Shown here: positions 28,686 to 37,780 of the stretch, piece by piece
How the letters are laid out: every line of letters begins with the position of its first letter
How positions within the stretch are numbered: the first letter of the stretch is position 1
Notes under the pieces: model-generated
What the model was told of the DNA's origin: nothing
The model's database searches: none
The model's input: only the letters and a program-made list of their open reading frames with translations
Program-made: the position numbers and the translations under genes
Assembly (NCBI GenBank): GCA_945896675.1
Contig: CAMDEM010000006.1
Location: 27,288-91,287, forward strand
DNA: 64,000 bases
Direction of reading: 5' to 3'
Origin: Cyanobium sp. NIES-981
GTDB lineage: Bacteria > Cyanobacteriota > Cyanobacteriia > PCC-6307 > Cyanobiaceae

Positions 28686-30261
28686 AACTCAACCTCGCCT
28701 TGAGGTGCACCGCATTCGCCTCACTCTCCAAACCAACCGCCAACCCATCGACGGAGGCCGCCAAGGGTTGGCCTGCCAGGCCCGATAGCAGGCGCCAGGT
28801 GGTCCAGCGCTGCAACAGCTCCTGGGCCTTGGCCGGGCCCAGGGCCCACTGGAGGGGGGCCTTGGCCATCTCCAAGGCAGCGAGCTGGGCTTGGCGCTGC
28901 TTGGGGCCCTGGCGCGACTCCCGTTGCTGCTTCAAAACCTCCAGGTCTTGGCCCCACCAAGCGATCGTGCCTTCCGTGGAGCGGGCCGCTTCCAGGCTGG
29001 CTTGCAAGGGGGGCGCCGCAGCGGCATTGGGGCCCGCCTCCAGGTGGGTCCAGACCCGCAAGGGAGGGCCCCCGTCAACGGTCAAAGGTGCACTCAACAG
29101 ACCCTGGGCTGCAAGGGCCGGATCCAAGGCCTCTGGTGCTGGCTGGGCCAGGCCCGTACCGATCAACCAGCCCGTCGGGCTGTCCCTCCAGAGCAGCGGT
29201 CCGGCGTCGGCCGCCGCCACCAGCGCCGGAATTGGACTGGATCCAGCCCCGGCCAACACGCCCTGGAGCAGCCCTTGCAGGGCTTCAGGCCAAGCCGCCG
29301 GATTTTGCAGCAAGGCCAAGCTGTCCGCCTCCCCATGGACCGCCGCCAACAGGGCCCCATTGCGGCTTTGATCGGCCAGGGGCCGCCAGGGAAGGCTGCC
29401 CTCCGCCAGCTGGAACCAGGCCTCCGCGGCCAGGGTGCGCTGCTCGGGCCGCAGGGACGCCATCACATCCTTGAGCTCACCTGCAACAAGCCGATCTGGG
29501 GGGAGCCCCAGCCATTCGATGAGGGCCTCGGGCCTGGCGGTAAGCAGGGCCGAGCCTGGGCCCAGGCGCTGCAAGCCCTGGAGAAACTGGGGGCTTGCCG
29601 CCTGGTTGAGGTCATCGATTTGGGAGACATCGAGGGCCTGCTGCAACACCGATCGGCCCGAGGCAATCAACACCAGGTCGTCGTTGATCAGGGCCGTCGC
29701 CAAGGGCACAGGGGGCTCACCAGCCCCCACAAGGGCACCGCGGCCGCTGATCAGGCCCATGCCGCGGTAGGTGCTGATCTGCAGGTCGGTACCTGAGAGG
29801 CTGCGGGTTTGCCAAAAGCGCTGCAAAAAGCGACGGGCCCCATCGCCGTTGCGGCTACGCAGGGCCAACAACCAGCCCTGGGGCGCATCACCGGGGCCTT
29901 CGGAAACCAGGGCCAGGCTGGTTTCCGGACCAATCCAACTGGCTAATTCCGTGGCGTAGTCGATGCCCGCGGCAGCAAAGGCTCCATCGCGCAGGCGCGC
30001 AACCGTATCGGCCGCCAGGCGGCGCTGACGCGACGGGGCCACCGCCCGGGCGTACACAACGGGTTGCTCGGGATCGGCCAGCCAGTAGAAGCTCAACGGC
30101 GTCAGTCGCGGCACAAACCGAGCGGCGGCGGGCACCACCAGGGCCTGGTTTTGCAATTGCAGCGGGGAGTGTTGCAACACAAACCACCACCCCCCGATGC
30201 CGAGGCTGAGCAGCGACAACGCCACCGCAAGCACAACCGCCAGGAAGGGGCGGGCCTTCAT
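28678..30261 (-). CDS. DUF3352 family membrane-anchored protein
   Basis: The function is unknown; the pattern is that of DUF3352, common in cyanobacteria. The 527-residue protein has one N-terminal membrane segment (FLAVVLAVALSLLSLGIGGWWFVL, near residues 6-29) and then a large extracytoplasmic region beginning with VVPAAARFVPRLTPLSFYWL. The rest has repeated Leu/Ala/Gln-rich alpha-beta units. I see no catalytic motif. It may be a periplasmic or lumenal scaffold. It overlaps sixA by eight bases and starts 54 bases from the divergent rhodanese gene. Confidence 0.82.
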   Translation of the reverse strand: MKARPFLAVVLAVALSLLSLGIGGWWFVLQHSPLQLQNQALVVPAAARFVPRLTPLSFYWLADPEQPVVYARAVAPSRQRRLAADTVARLRDGAFAAAGIDYATELASWIGPETSLALVSEGPGDAPQGWLLALRSRNGDGARRFLQRFWQTRSLSGTDLQISTYRGMGLISGRGALVGAGEPPVPLATALINDDLVLIASGRSVLQQALDVSQIDDLNQAASPQFLQGLQRLGPGSALLTARPEALIEWLGLPPDRLVAGELKDVMASLRPEQRTLAAEAWFQLAEGSLPWRPLADQSRNGALLAAVHGEADSLALLQNPAAWPEALQGLLQGVLAGAGSSPIPALVAAADAGPLLWRDSPTGWLIGTGLAQPAPEALDPALAAQGLLSAPLTVDGGPPLRVWTHLEAGPNAAAAPPLQASLEAARSTEGTIAWWGQDLEVLKQQRESRQGPKQRQAQLAALEMAKAPLQWALGPAKAQELLQRWTTWRLLSGLAGQPLAASVDGLAVGLESEANAVHLKARLSFG

Positions 30262-30315
30262 GCGCCCAACGCAGGATGGATCCCATCTTGACCCTTACCC
30301 CTTCGCTTGCCCGCC

Positions 30316-30660
30316 ATGGCCACCCCTGAAACGATCCGCGCCCGGGATCTGAACGCACGCCTGGCCCAGGGGGAATCCATCCAGCTGGTGGATGTGCGGG
30401 AAGACCAGGAACTGGAACTGGCCCGGCTGCCCTACCCCGTGGTTCATCTCCCCCTCAGCCGCTCGGGCGAGTGGATGGCCAGCATCGACGCCCAACTGGA
30501 CCGGGATCGGCCCATCGCCGTGCTGTGCCATGCGGGGGTCCGCAGCTGGCATTTCGCCTGCTGGCTGATCGAGGAGCACAGCTTTGGCAGCGTGTGGAAC
30601 GTCCAGGGCGGCATTGATGCCTGGAGCGTGGACGTGGACCGCAGCGTGCCGCGTTACTAG
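30316..30660 (+). CDS. Single-domain rhodanese-like protein
   Basis: Rhodanese domains move sulfane sulfur via a reactive Cys. This 114-residue protein has VDVREDQELELARLP, the active loop CHAGVRS and NVQGGIDAWS at the end, the full single-domain layout. ATG at 30316 is preferred to the TTG of the track. It stands 17 bases upstream of hrcA and a few kilobases from cysC and the cysteine desulfurase, though a link in function is only suggestive. Confidence 0.92.
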   Translation: MATPETIRARDLNARLAQGESIQLVDVREDQELELARLPYPVVHLPLSRSGEWMASIDAQLDRDRPIAVLCHAGVRSWHFACWLIEEHSFGSVWNVQGGIDAWSVDVDRSVPRY

Positions 30661-30677
30661 GTGGTGGGGCCGCGGCG

Positions 30678-31745
30678 TTGGTGCGGCAGCTGCATCCGTA
30701 CGATCAGTTCGAGAGCCAATCCATCCCCAGCCCGAGCCTCGCCCCCTTGCAGAGCCTCGCTCCCCGTCCACTGTCCAACCGCCAGCGGGATGTGCTGCAG
30801 CTGGCGGTCCGCCATTACGTGGACACCATGGAGCCCGTGGGCAGCCAAACCTTGGTGCGGCGCTTTGGCCTACCCGCCAGCCCCGCCACGGTGCGGTCCG
30901 CCATGGGAGCCCTGGAGCAGAAGGGCCTGCTGACCCAGCCCCACGCCTCCGCCGGCCGCATCCCCAGCCAGCAGGGCTACCGCCTCTACGTGGATCAGCT
31001 CCTGCCTGCCCCAGGGGCCGCGGCCCTGCAACTGGACCGGGAATTGACCGGTCTGAGCCTGCAATGGGCGGCCCTCGACGACCTGCTGCATCACCTCAGT
31101 CGTCGGCTGGCGGATCTCACCGGGTTACTCAGCCTGATCACCCGGCCTGAACGCTCCCAAACCCATCTGCACGCCCTGCGCCTGGTGCCCAGCGGCGAAC
31201 GGCTGTTGATCTTCCTCGTGGCCGGCTCGGCAGCAGCCACCAGCCTCAATCTGCGGCTACCCGCCCAAGCCAGCGACGAATTGCCGGCCCTCGAGCGCTG
31301 GGCCGGCAACCAACTGCAACTGGGCCAGGGCGGCCAAATTGATTGGAACGCCCTGCCCCCCCAGCTCAACCGCAGCGGCAGGTTGGTGCGCCAGGCCCTG
31401 CAGAGTCACCAAGATGCAGGCCTGGCCGCCGGTGGAGGCGCCGTCGCCACGGGCCTGGCCGGCCTGCTGGGTCAACCGGAATTCAGCCAAACGGCCACCC
31501 TGCGCCCCCTGGTGGAACTGGTGGAAGACGCCCCCCAGCAGGTGCTGCAACAGGGCGGCATCTGGATTGGGGCCGAGCATCCCCACGCAGCCCTCCGGGA
31601 CTGCTCCGTGGTGCAAGCCGACTACCGCACCGGTGATGGGGGCCGCGGCCAGGTGGCCCTCATCGGCCCGATGCGGATGGCCTACGCCACGGCCCATGCG
31701 GCCGTGCGGTCGGTGGCGGGGGTGCTGCAACGGCTGTTGGCCTAA
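30678..31745 (+). CDS. hrcA: Heat-inducible transcription repressor HrcA
   Basis: HrcA represses groESL and related chaperone genes by binding CIRCE elements. The 355-residue protein has the N-terminal winged helix (LSNRQRDVLQLAVRHYVDTM, then ASPATVRSAMGALEQKGLL followed by the HASAGRIPSQQGYR signature) and a GAF-like C-terminal domain. It begins with GTG at 30678. No CIRCE pair was found in the window, so targets are elsewhere. A 13-base duplication sits just downstream. Confidence 0.93.
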   Translation: MVRQLHPYDQFESQSIPSPSLAPLQSLAPRPLSNRQRDVLQLAVRHYVDTMEPVGSQTLVRRFGLPASPATVRSAMGALEQKGLLTQPHASAGRIPSQQGYRLYVDQLLPAPGAAALQLDRELTGLSLQWAALDDLLHHLSRRLADLTGLLSLITRPERSQTHLHALRLVPSGERLLIFLVAGSAAATSLNLRLPAQASDELPALERWAGNQLQLGQGGQIDWNALPPQLNRSGRLVRQALQSHQDAGLAAGGGAVATGLAGLLGQPEFSQTATLRPLVELVEDAPQQVLQQGGIWIGAEHPHAALRDCSVVQADYRTGDGGRGQVALIGPMRMAYATAHAAVRSVAGVLQRLLA

Positions 31746-31775
31746 CCAGCACCAGGCCTGGGGAGCCCCAACACC

Positions 31776-31801
31776 CCTAGAGGGCACTCCTAGAGGGCAC
31801 T
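31776..31801. repeat. Perfect 13-bp tandem duplication at the trpB stop
   Basis: CCTAGAGGGCACT occurs at 31776-31788 and again at 31789-31801. The second copy carries the trpB TAG stop on the reverse strand, and the first repeats it downstream. It looks like a recent slippage event. Confidence 0.85.
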
Positions 31802-33064
31802 GCCCAGGCGATCGGCCACGGTGTTCACATCCTTATCGCCGCGGCCCGAGAGGTTGAGCACCAGCTCCGTGCCGGGGGCAAGGGTGGGGCAGAGCGTATC
31901 GAGGGCGGCAAAGGCGTGGGCTGTCTCCAGGGCAGGAATGATGCCTTCGAGCTCGCTCACCAAGCGCAGGGCATCCAGGGCCTGCTGGTCGGTGACAGCC
32001 ACGTACTCAGCCCGGCCGATCTCGCGCAGATAGCTGTGCTCAGGGCCAACGCCCGGGTAATCCAGGCCTGCACTGATCGAATGGGCCTCTTGCACCTGGC
32101 CCTCGTTGTCCTGCAGGAGCAGGCTCATGGCGCCATGGAGCACCCCCACCCGGCCTTCGGTGATGGTGGCGGCATGGCGTCCCGAGGCCACTCCCTCACC
32201 GGCCGCTTCCACGCCCAAGAGCCGCACCGAGGTGTCTTGCACAAACGGGTGAAACAGCCCCATCGCATTGGAGCCGCCGCCCACACAGGCCACCAGCACA
32301 TCGGGCAAGCGCCCAAAGGACTCCGCACACTGGCGTTTGGCTTCCTCGCCAATCACAGCGTGAAAATCCCGCACCAGCATTGGGTAGGGATGGGGGCCGG
32401 CCACGGAGCCCAGGATGTAGTGGGTGCTTTCCACGTTGGTCACCCAATCGCGAATGGCCTCACTGGTGGCGTCCTTGAGGGTGGCGCTGCCGGCCGTCAC
32501 CGGCTGCACCGAGGCTCCGAGCAAACGCATCCGAAAGACGTTGAGGGCCTGGCGGCGCATGTCTTCTGCGCCCATGTAGATCACGCAGTCCAGACCGAAG
32601 CGGGCGCACACGGTGGCCGTGGCCACCCCGTGCTGGCCAGCGCCGGTTTCAGCAATGATCCGCTTTTTGCCCATGCGCAAGGCCAACAGGGCCTGGCCGA
32701 GGGCGTTGTTGATCTTGTGGGCACCGGTGTGGTTGAGGTCCTCGCGCTTCAGCCAAATGCGGGGTCCGCCCTCGGGCCGGGCGTAATGGGCGGTGAGCCG
32801 CTCGGCTTCATAGAGGGGGGTAGGCCGGCCCACATAGTTGCGAAGCAGGTGGTTGAGGCGGTCGGTGAAGGCCGGATCCTGCCAAGCCTCCGCTGCCGCC
32901 ACCTCGAGCTCCGCCAGGGCCGGCATCAGGGTTTCTGGCACGTACTGCCCCCCAAACTGGCCAAAGCGGCCGGCACTCGAGGGGCGCGCCGAAGGCTGCA
33001 GGGTTGAAGGATCCAGGAGCGAAGGATCCAGGGCCGCAGAATTGGAAGGAAACGTGCTGGTCAC
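31790..33064 (-). CDS. trpB: Tryptophan synthase beta chain
   Basis: TrpB joins indole and serine to tryptophan using PLP. The conserved core starts [17 protein letters not shown]; the PLP Lys lies in [14 protein letters not shown] and the phosphate loop in [16 protein letters not shown] start it at the GTG at 33064 ([12 protein letters not shown]), giving 424 residues; the track start at 33157 would run over the SUI1 gene. The N-terminal lead contains a small repeat ([14 protein letters not shown]). The stop lies in a 13-base tandem duplication. trpA is not in the window. Confidence 0.95.
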   Translation of the reverse strand: MTSTFPSNSAALDPSLLDPSTLQPSARPSSAGRFGQFGGQYVPETLMPALAELEVAAAEAWQDPAFTDRLNHLLRNYVGRPTPLYEAERLTAHYARPEGGPRIWLKREDLNHTGAHKINNALGQALLALRMGKKRIIAETGAGQHGVATATVCARFGLDCVIYMGAEDMRRQALNVFRMRLLGASVQPVTAGSATLKDATSEAIRDWVTNVESTHYILGSVAGPHPYPMLVRDFHAVIGEEAKRQCAESFGRLPDVLVACVGGGSNAMGLFHPFVQDTSVRLLGVEAAGEGVASGRHAATITEGRVGVLHGAMSLLLQDNEGQVQEAHSISAGLDYPGVGPEHSYLREIGRAEYVAVTDQQALDALRLVSELEGIIPALETAHAFAALDTLCPTLAPGTELVLNLSGRGDKDVNTVADRLGSAL

Positions 33065-33123
33065 CGGCGGCACTGCGGCTTGGTTGATGCCAGGGTAAGA
33101 ACTTGAGATCTCCAACCAAGGCA

Positions 33124-33462
33124 ATGCCCAAGGGTGGCTGGCAGGAATTCGGGGCAATGGCCAGTTCGAGCGCCAGCCTGCAGAGGCCCAGCGGCCCCGC
33201 AGCCGAGCCCCAAACCAAGGCCCAACAGCGGGTTCGGGTGCAGCGCACCAAGGCCGGCAAGGGCGGCAAATTGGTAACCGCCATCACCGGCCTGGTGTGC
33301 AGTGATGCCGAAGCCAAGGCCCTGCTCAAACAACTCAAGGCCGCGGCGGGCACCGGCGGCACCCTCAAAGACGGGGTGATTGAGCTGCAGGGCGACCAGG
33401 TAGCCCCCGCCCTGGAGGCCCTGGAGAAGGCGGGCTATCGGCCCAAGCAAGCCGGCGGCTAA
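33124..33462 (+). CDS. SUI1/YciH family translation initiation factor
   Basis: This is a bacterial SUI1-domain protein related to eukaryotic eIF1 and E. coli YciH, thought to influence start-codon choice. The 112-residue protein starts MPKGGWQEF (ATG 33124) and has the domain from [21 protein letters not shown] to the C-terminus, with the basic and [17 protein letters not shown] blocks typical of the family. It is divergent from trpB and 78 bases upstream of cysC. Confidence 0.9.
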   Translation: MPKGGWQEFGAMASSSASLQRPSGPAAEPQTKAQQRVRVQRTKAGKGGKLVTAITGLVCSDAEAKALLKQLKAAAGTGGTLKDGVIELQGDQVAPALEALEKAGYRPKQAGG

Positions 33463-33540
33463 GGGCTGGGAGCCGGAGCTGGGAGCTGGCGGGGAGAATG
33501 GCAAGCAATTCCATGCCCCCAGCGGCAGCCGTTGTCCGTC

Positions 33541-34173
33541 ATGAGCGCCACCCCCCCAACCACCACGGTCGGCCAATCCACCAACATCGCCTGGCATGCC
33601 GCCTCGGTGGATCGCCCCACCAGGGCCCAGCAACGGGGGCACCGCAGCGCGATCCTGTGGTTCACCGGCCTATCGGGTGCGGGCAAAAGCACCCTGGCCA
33701 ACGCCGTCAATGGGGCCCTGTTTGAGCGGGGTCTGGCCTGCTACGTGCTGGATGGCGACAACATCCGCCACGGCCTCTGCAAAGACCTGGGCTTCTCCGA
33801 TGCCGACCGGGAAGAAAACATCCGCCGCATTGGCGAAGTGAGCAAGCTGTTCCTCGATGCGGGCATCGTGGTGCTCACGGCATTTGTGTCGCCGTTCAAG
33901 GCCGACCGCGACAAGGCCAGGGCCCTGGTGGAAGCCGGCGACTTCATCGAAATCCACTGCGCCGCGGACCTCGACGTGTGTGAAGAACGCGACACCAAGG
34001 GCCTCTACGCCAAAGCCCGGGCCGGTGCCATCAAGGATTTCACCGGCATCTCCAGCCCCTACGAGGCCCCCGAGAACCCCGAACTCAAGGTTGATACCGG
34101 CAGCCAGAGCCTGGAGGCCTGCGTGGCCCAGGTGATCGGCCACCTGGAGGGCAAAGGCCTAATGGCCGCTTGA
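33541..34173 (+). CDS. cysC: Adenylylsulfate kinase
   Basis: CysC phosphorylates APS to PAPS in sulfate assimilation. The 210-residue protein has the P-loop GLSGAGKST, the DGDNIRHGL substrate loop, and the conserved FTGISSPYEAPENPEL lid, all in order. The start at 33541 is the second possible ATG-type codon and fits the family. Its last 15 bases overlap the convergent AI-2E transporter gene. Confidence 0.96.
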   Translation: MSATPPTTTVGQSTNIAWHAASVDRPTRAQQRGHRSAILWFTGLSGAGKSTLANAVNGALFERGLACYVLDGDNIRHGLCKDLGFSDADREENIRRIGEVSKLFLDAGIVVLTAFVSPFKADRDKARALVEAGDFIEIHCAADLDVCEERDTKGLYAKARAGAIKDFTGISSPYEAPENPELKVDTGSQSLEACVAQVIGHLEGKGLMAA

Positions 34174-35259
34174 GCTTTCGGGGTTGGGGCGGCCCGGTTG
34201 GTCGCCCAAGCGCAGCTGGGCGCCCCAGGCATCCAGGAAGGTTTTGGCGCAGCTGGCCACCGGCACCGCCAACAGCAATCCGAGCAGATCTCCCAAGCCC
34301 AGCAGGCTGCCAAGCCTGGCCCCTAGCGGCAGGCTGATCAACAGCCAGGCCGGCTGGAGGCCCACGATGCTGCCCATCAACCGGGGCTGGATCACCTGAT
34401 CCACCACCTGGCCCACCGAAATCGCCGCCACGAGCACTTCGATGCCGGTGCTGGGGTCATCGAGGGCCAACAGGGCACTCACCACCACGATCGTGACGGC
34501 ACTGGCATAGGGAATCAGGGTGGTGAAGCCAATGGCCACGGCAAACAGCACCCCATAGGGAATGGCCAGCAGGGTGAACACCAGGATCTGGGCCCCGCTG
34601 AGGATGCCCGCCAAGAGAACCTGGCCGGCGAAATAGCCCCGAAAGGTGCGGTTCAAGGTGCTCGCCACCAAAGGGCGCACCCCAGGCGAGAGCCATTGGA
34701 TCAGCCCAGCGGCGATGGGCTCGCCGCCCAAGAGCAAAAACACCGCCAGCACCAGCACGATCACCGTGTTCACGGTGAGGCCCAAGGTGGCCCCCAAAAG
34801 GCCCAACAGCCTTTGGCTGAGTTGGCTGGCCAACTGGCTTGTGCGCTTGAGCAGCTCATTGCTGATGTCGCCGAAATCCGTGGGCAAGCCCCGGGACACG
34901 GCCCAGTCCTGCAAACGCCCCAGCAGCGATTCCCCATCGGCCAGCCAACTGGGCAAGGCATTGATCAGTTCCCCGAGCTGCTCCACCAGGCGCGGCACCA
35001 ACCAAACGCCCGCCAGGGAGATCAGGCCCAGGCTCGCCCCCAGGACCAAGCCATAGGCCAACAGGCGGGGGAGCCCCCTGGTCATCAACCAGCGGCTGGG
35101 GATATCCAACAAAAAAGCAAGCAGCGCCGCCCCAACAAACAACGCCGGGAATGGTGCCAAGGGCAAGAGCAATTGGCGCAGCACCCACAGGTTGAGCACC
35201 AGCAGGGGCAGGGCCAGGCCCGCCTTGAGCCAGGGAGGTAACACCAGCCGTTCCAACAT
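34159..35259 (-). CDS. AI-2E family (PerM-like) membrane transporter
   Basis: The 366-residue protein has eight or so hydrophobic segments and a central amphipathic region (LGELINALPSWLADGESLL), the layout of the AI-2E/UPF0118 family. Substrates differ in this family, from autoinducer-2 to sodium/proton exchange, and none can be assigned here. The start codon overlaps the purE stop (TGATG), so it is probably translated with purE. Confidence 0.85.
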   Translation of the reverse strand: MLERLVLPPWLKAGLALPLLVLNLWVLRQLLLPLAPFPALFVGAALLAFLLDIPSRWLMTRGLPRLLAYGLVLGASLGLISLAGVWLVPRLVEQLGELINALPSWLADGESLLGRLQDWAVSRGLPTDFGDISNELLKRTSQLASQLSQRLLGLLGATLGLTVNTVIVLVLAVFLLLGGEPIAAGLIQWLSPGVRPLVASTLNRTFRGYFAGQVLLAGILSGAQILVFTLLAIPYGVLFAVAIGFTTLIPYASAVTIVVVSALLALDDPSTGIEVLVAAISVGQVVDQVIQPRLMGSIVGLQPAWLLISLPLGARLGSLLGLGDLLGLLLAVPVASCAKTFLDAWGAQLRLGDQPGRPNPESSSGH

Positions 35260-35852
35260 CAGCCCATCTGCTCGAGATAGGCCTGGGCGCCAAGATCCTG
35301 CAAGCGTTCATCCTTGGCGCGGACCTGGCCGTGGAGCTCGGCCCGGTAGGCCTCCAGGGCTGTGGCCAAGCCAGGATTCCCAAGCGCCAGGATTTGAACG
35401 GCCAGCAGGCCCGCATTGGCCCCATTGCCGATGGCCACGGTGGCCACGGGAATGCCAGCCGGCATCTGCACAATTGAATGCAGGGAATCCACCCCTGAAA
35501 GGGCCCGGGTCTGCACGGGCACCCCAATCACCGGCAGGGTGGTGAGTGAGGCCACCATCCCCGGCAGATGGGCAGCGCCGCCGGCGCCAGCAATCACCAC
35601 TTTCAAGCCCCGGCCAGAGGCCTGCTGGGCAAAATCAACCATCTCCAAGGGAGTGCGATGGGCCGAAAGCACCCGCACCTCCGCAGCCACGCCAAAGCGT
35701 TCCAGCATCTGCACCGCAGGCTGCATGGTGGGGAGGTCGGAGTCACTGCCCATGATCACCGCCACCACAGGGGCTGGGGTGCCAAGGGCCGATGCAGATG
35801 CGGAAGCGGCGGGCATGGGCGTCAGCGGCGGCGATGGCGGCGAGAATCCCAT
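35259..35852 (-). CDS. purE: 5-(carboxyamino)imidazole ribonucleotide mutase
   Basis: PurE moves the carboxyl group from N5-CAIR to CAIR in purine synthesis. The core begins [17 protein letters not shown] and includes [13 protein letters not shown], with the catalytic His, and [14 protein letters not shown]. The first 27 residues are Ala/Ser/Pro-rich; a start at the ATG at 35816 is equally possible. It is divergent from nagA, with the start codons about 17 bases apart, and coupled to the transporter downstream. Confidence 0.95.
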   Translation of the reverse strand: MGFSPPSPPLTPMPAASASASALGTPAPVVAVIMGSDSDLPTMQPAVQMLERFGVAAEVRVLSAHRTPLEMVDFAQQASGRGLKVVIAGAGGAAHLPGMVASLTTLPVIGVPVQTRALSGVDSLHSIVQMPAGIPVATVAIGNGANAGLLAVQILALGNPGLATALEAYRAELHGQVRAKDERLQDLGAQAYLEQMG

Positions 35853-35869
35853 CCTCTCCCGTCTTGCCC

Positions 35870-37042
35870 ATGCGCTGGCTGACCAACGTTCGTCTGCCCC
35901 AGGCCAAAAGCTGCAGCCATGGGGCCCAGCAACGCTGGCGGGTGGGCCTGGATCGCTCCAACCAAATTGAGGCCATCGAGCCCATTCCCCCAGTGGGAGC
36001 TGCCGCCGGGATCGACTGGCAGGGGGATTGGCTCAGTCCAGGGGGGGTGGATCTGCAGATCAACGGCGGCCTGGGGCTGGCCTTCCCGGAACTCAGTTCC
36101 GGCGATCTGCCGCGGCTGCTGGAGCTGCTCGAGCTGCTCTGGCGGGATGGAGTCGAAGCGATCTGCCCGACCCTGGTCACCTGCGCCGTGGCCCCCCTGC
36201 GCCAGTCGCTCGCCGTGCTCGCGGAAGCCCGGGAACGGCATCAGGCCGGCCGGGCCCAGCTGCTGGGCGCCCATTTGGAGGGCCCTTTTCTGGAGCCCAG
36301 CCGGCGCGGCGCCCACCCCAAAGAACACCTCTGTGCCCCCAGCCTGGCAGCCCTCGTTGAGCGCATTGGCGGCTTTGAAGCCGATATCGACCTGGTCACC
36401 CTGGCCCCGGAACTGCCTGGATCTGAAGCGGTGATTGCGGCCCTACGGGAGAAGGGGATTGTGGTGAGCCTGGGCCACAGCGGCGCTACGGAATCCCAGG
36501 CCAACGCGGCCTTTGCTGCGGGCGTGGGCATGCTCACCCACACCTTCAATGCCATGCCTGATCTGCATCGTCGGGAACCAGGGGCGATTGCGGCCGCTGT
36601 GCTGCAAGGCGATGTGGCGATGGGCCTGATTGCCGATGGGGTGCATGTGGCCCCATCGATGGCGGTGCTGCTCCAAAAGCTCGCCCCCGAGCAGGTGGTG
36701 CTGGTGAGTGATGCCCTCGCTCCCTATGGCCTGAGCGATGGCGAACACCGCTGGGATGAACGCACCTTATTGGTGGCCAACGGCACCTGCCGGCTGGCGG
36801 ACGGCACCCTGGCCGGAGTCACCCTGCCCCTACTGGAAGGGGTACGCCGGCTGGCCCTGTGGAGCGGCCGTCCCGAACGGGCCATTGCGGCCGCCACGCT
36901 TTTGCCCCGGCACGTCTTGGGGGATCGGCGCAGCGCCGCCGAGATGCTGGTGGGCATGCCCCTTCGCGAAACCCTGCGCTGGAGCGGCAATAGCCAGGCG
37001 CTGCGTTGGCAGAGGGCCGCCTTGCCAGATCCCACTCCCTAG
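35870..37042 (+). CDS. nagA: N-acetylglucosamine-6-phosphate deacetylase
   Basis: NagA removes acetate from GlcNAc-6-phosphate in amino-sugar recycling. The amidohydrolase landmarks are present: [14 protein letters not shown] near the start, [19 protein letters not shown] with the metal ligands, [27 protein letters not shown] and [12 protein letters not shown] chose the ATG at 35870 ([13 protein letters not shown]), giving 390 residues, over the track start in purE. It is 27 bases upstream of chlM. Confidence 0.9.
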   Translation: MRWLTNVRLPQAKSCSHGAQQRWRVGLDRSNQIEAIEPIPPVGAAAGIDWQGDWLSPGGVDLQINGGLGLAFPELSSGDLPRLLELLELLWRDGVEAICPTLVTCAVAPLRQSLAVLAEARERHQAGRAQLLGAHLEGPFLEPSRRGAHPKEHLCAPSLAALVERIGGFEADIDLVTLAPELPGSEAVIAALREKGIVVSLGHSGATESQANAAFAAGVGMLTHTFNAMPDLHRREPGAIAAAVLQGDVAMGLIADGVHVAPSMAVLLQKLAPEQVVLVSDALAPYGLSDGEHRWDERTLLVANGTCRLADGTLAGVTLPLLEGVRRLALWSGRPERAIAAATLLPRHVLGDRRSAAEMLVGMPLRETLRWSGNSQALRWQRAALPDPTP

Positions 37043-37069
37043 GATCCGCGCCACCATCCCCTAGGCCCC

Positions 37070-37768
37070 ATGTCCACGGAAACAGCTGCTGAAAAGGCCG
37101 TGGTGCAGGCCTACTTCAACAGCACCGGCTTTGAGCGCTGGAACCGGATCTACAGCGACAGCAGCGAGGTGAACCGGGTGCAACGCAACATCCGCATCGG
37201 CCACCAAAAAACTGTCGACAACGTGGTGGCCTGGCTCCAGGAGCAGGGCAACCTGGCGGGCCGCAGTTTTTGTGATGCCGGCTGCGGCGTGGGCAGCCTG
37301 AGCCTGCCGCTAGCCCAGCTCGGCGCCGGATCGATTGCCGCCTCCGACCTCTCCGAGGCCATGGTGGGCGAAGCCAGCCGCCGGGCGGCTGAAGCCGGGA
37401 TCGCCACCAGCCAACTGCAATTCAGCGCCTCCGACCTGGAGAGCCTGGAGGGCCGCTTCGACACCGTGATCTGCCTGGATGTGTTCATCCACTACCCCCA
37501 GCAGCCCGCCGAAGCCATGGTGCGCCACCTGGCCTCGATGGCGGAGAACCACTTGATCGTGAGCTTTGCCCCCTACACGCCGCTACTGGCGGTGCTCAAA
37601 AAGATCGGCGAACTCTTCCCCGGCCCCAGCAAGACCACCCGGGCCTACACCCTCAAGGAAGACGGCATCGTGGCCGCCGCCGCAGAAGCCGGCTTCAAGC
37701 CGGTGCGCCGCAGCCTCAACAAGGCCCCCTTCTATTTCTCCAGGCTGCTGGCGTTCGAGAAGGCCTAG
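37070..37768 (+). CDS. chlM: Magnesium protoporphyrin IX methyltransferase
   Basis: ChlM methylates Mg-protoporphyrin IX on the way to chlorophyll. The 232-residue protein has an N-terminal lead-in, FNSTGFERWNRIYSD, that is distinctive for the family, the SAM-binding CDAGCGVGSLSLPLA near residue 66, and ICLDVFIHYPQQP. The gene precedes a GIDE-domain membrane protein by 12 bases, so the two could be cotranscribed. Confidence 0.96.
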   Translation: MSTETAAEKAVVQAYFNSTGFERWNRIYSDSSEVNRVQRNIRIGHQKTVDNVVAWLQEQGNLAGRSFCDAGCGVGSLSLPLAQLGAGSIAASDLSEAMVGEASRRAAEAGIATSQLQFSASDLESLEGRFDTVICLDVFIHYPQQPAEAMVRHLASMAENHLIVSFAPYTPLLAVLKKIGELFPGPSKTTRAYTLKEDGIVAAAAEAGFKPVRRSLNKAPFYFSRLLAFEKA

Positions 37769-37780
37769 GGCGGGATCACT

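Noticed and set aside
33463-33540. GCTGGGAGC-type short repeats between the SUI1 gene and cysC
   Set aside because: Imperfect, GC-rich and only about 10 bases long; no gene or known element fits.
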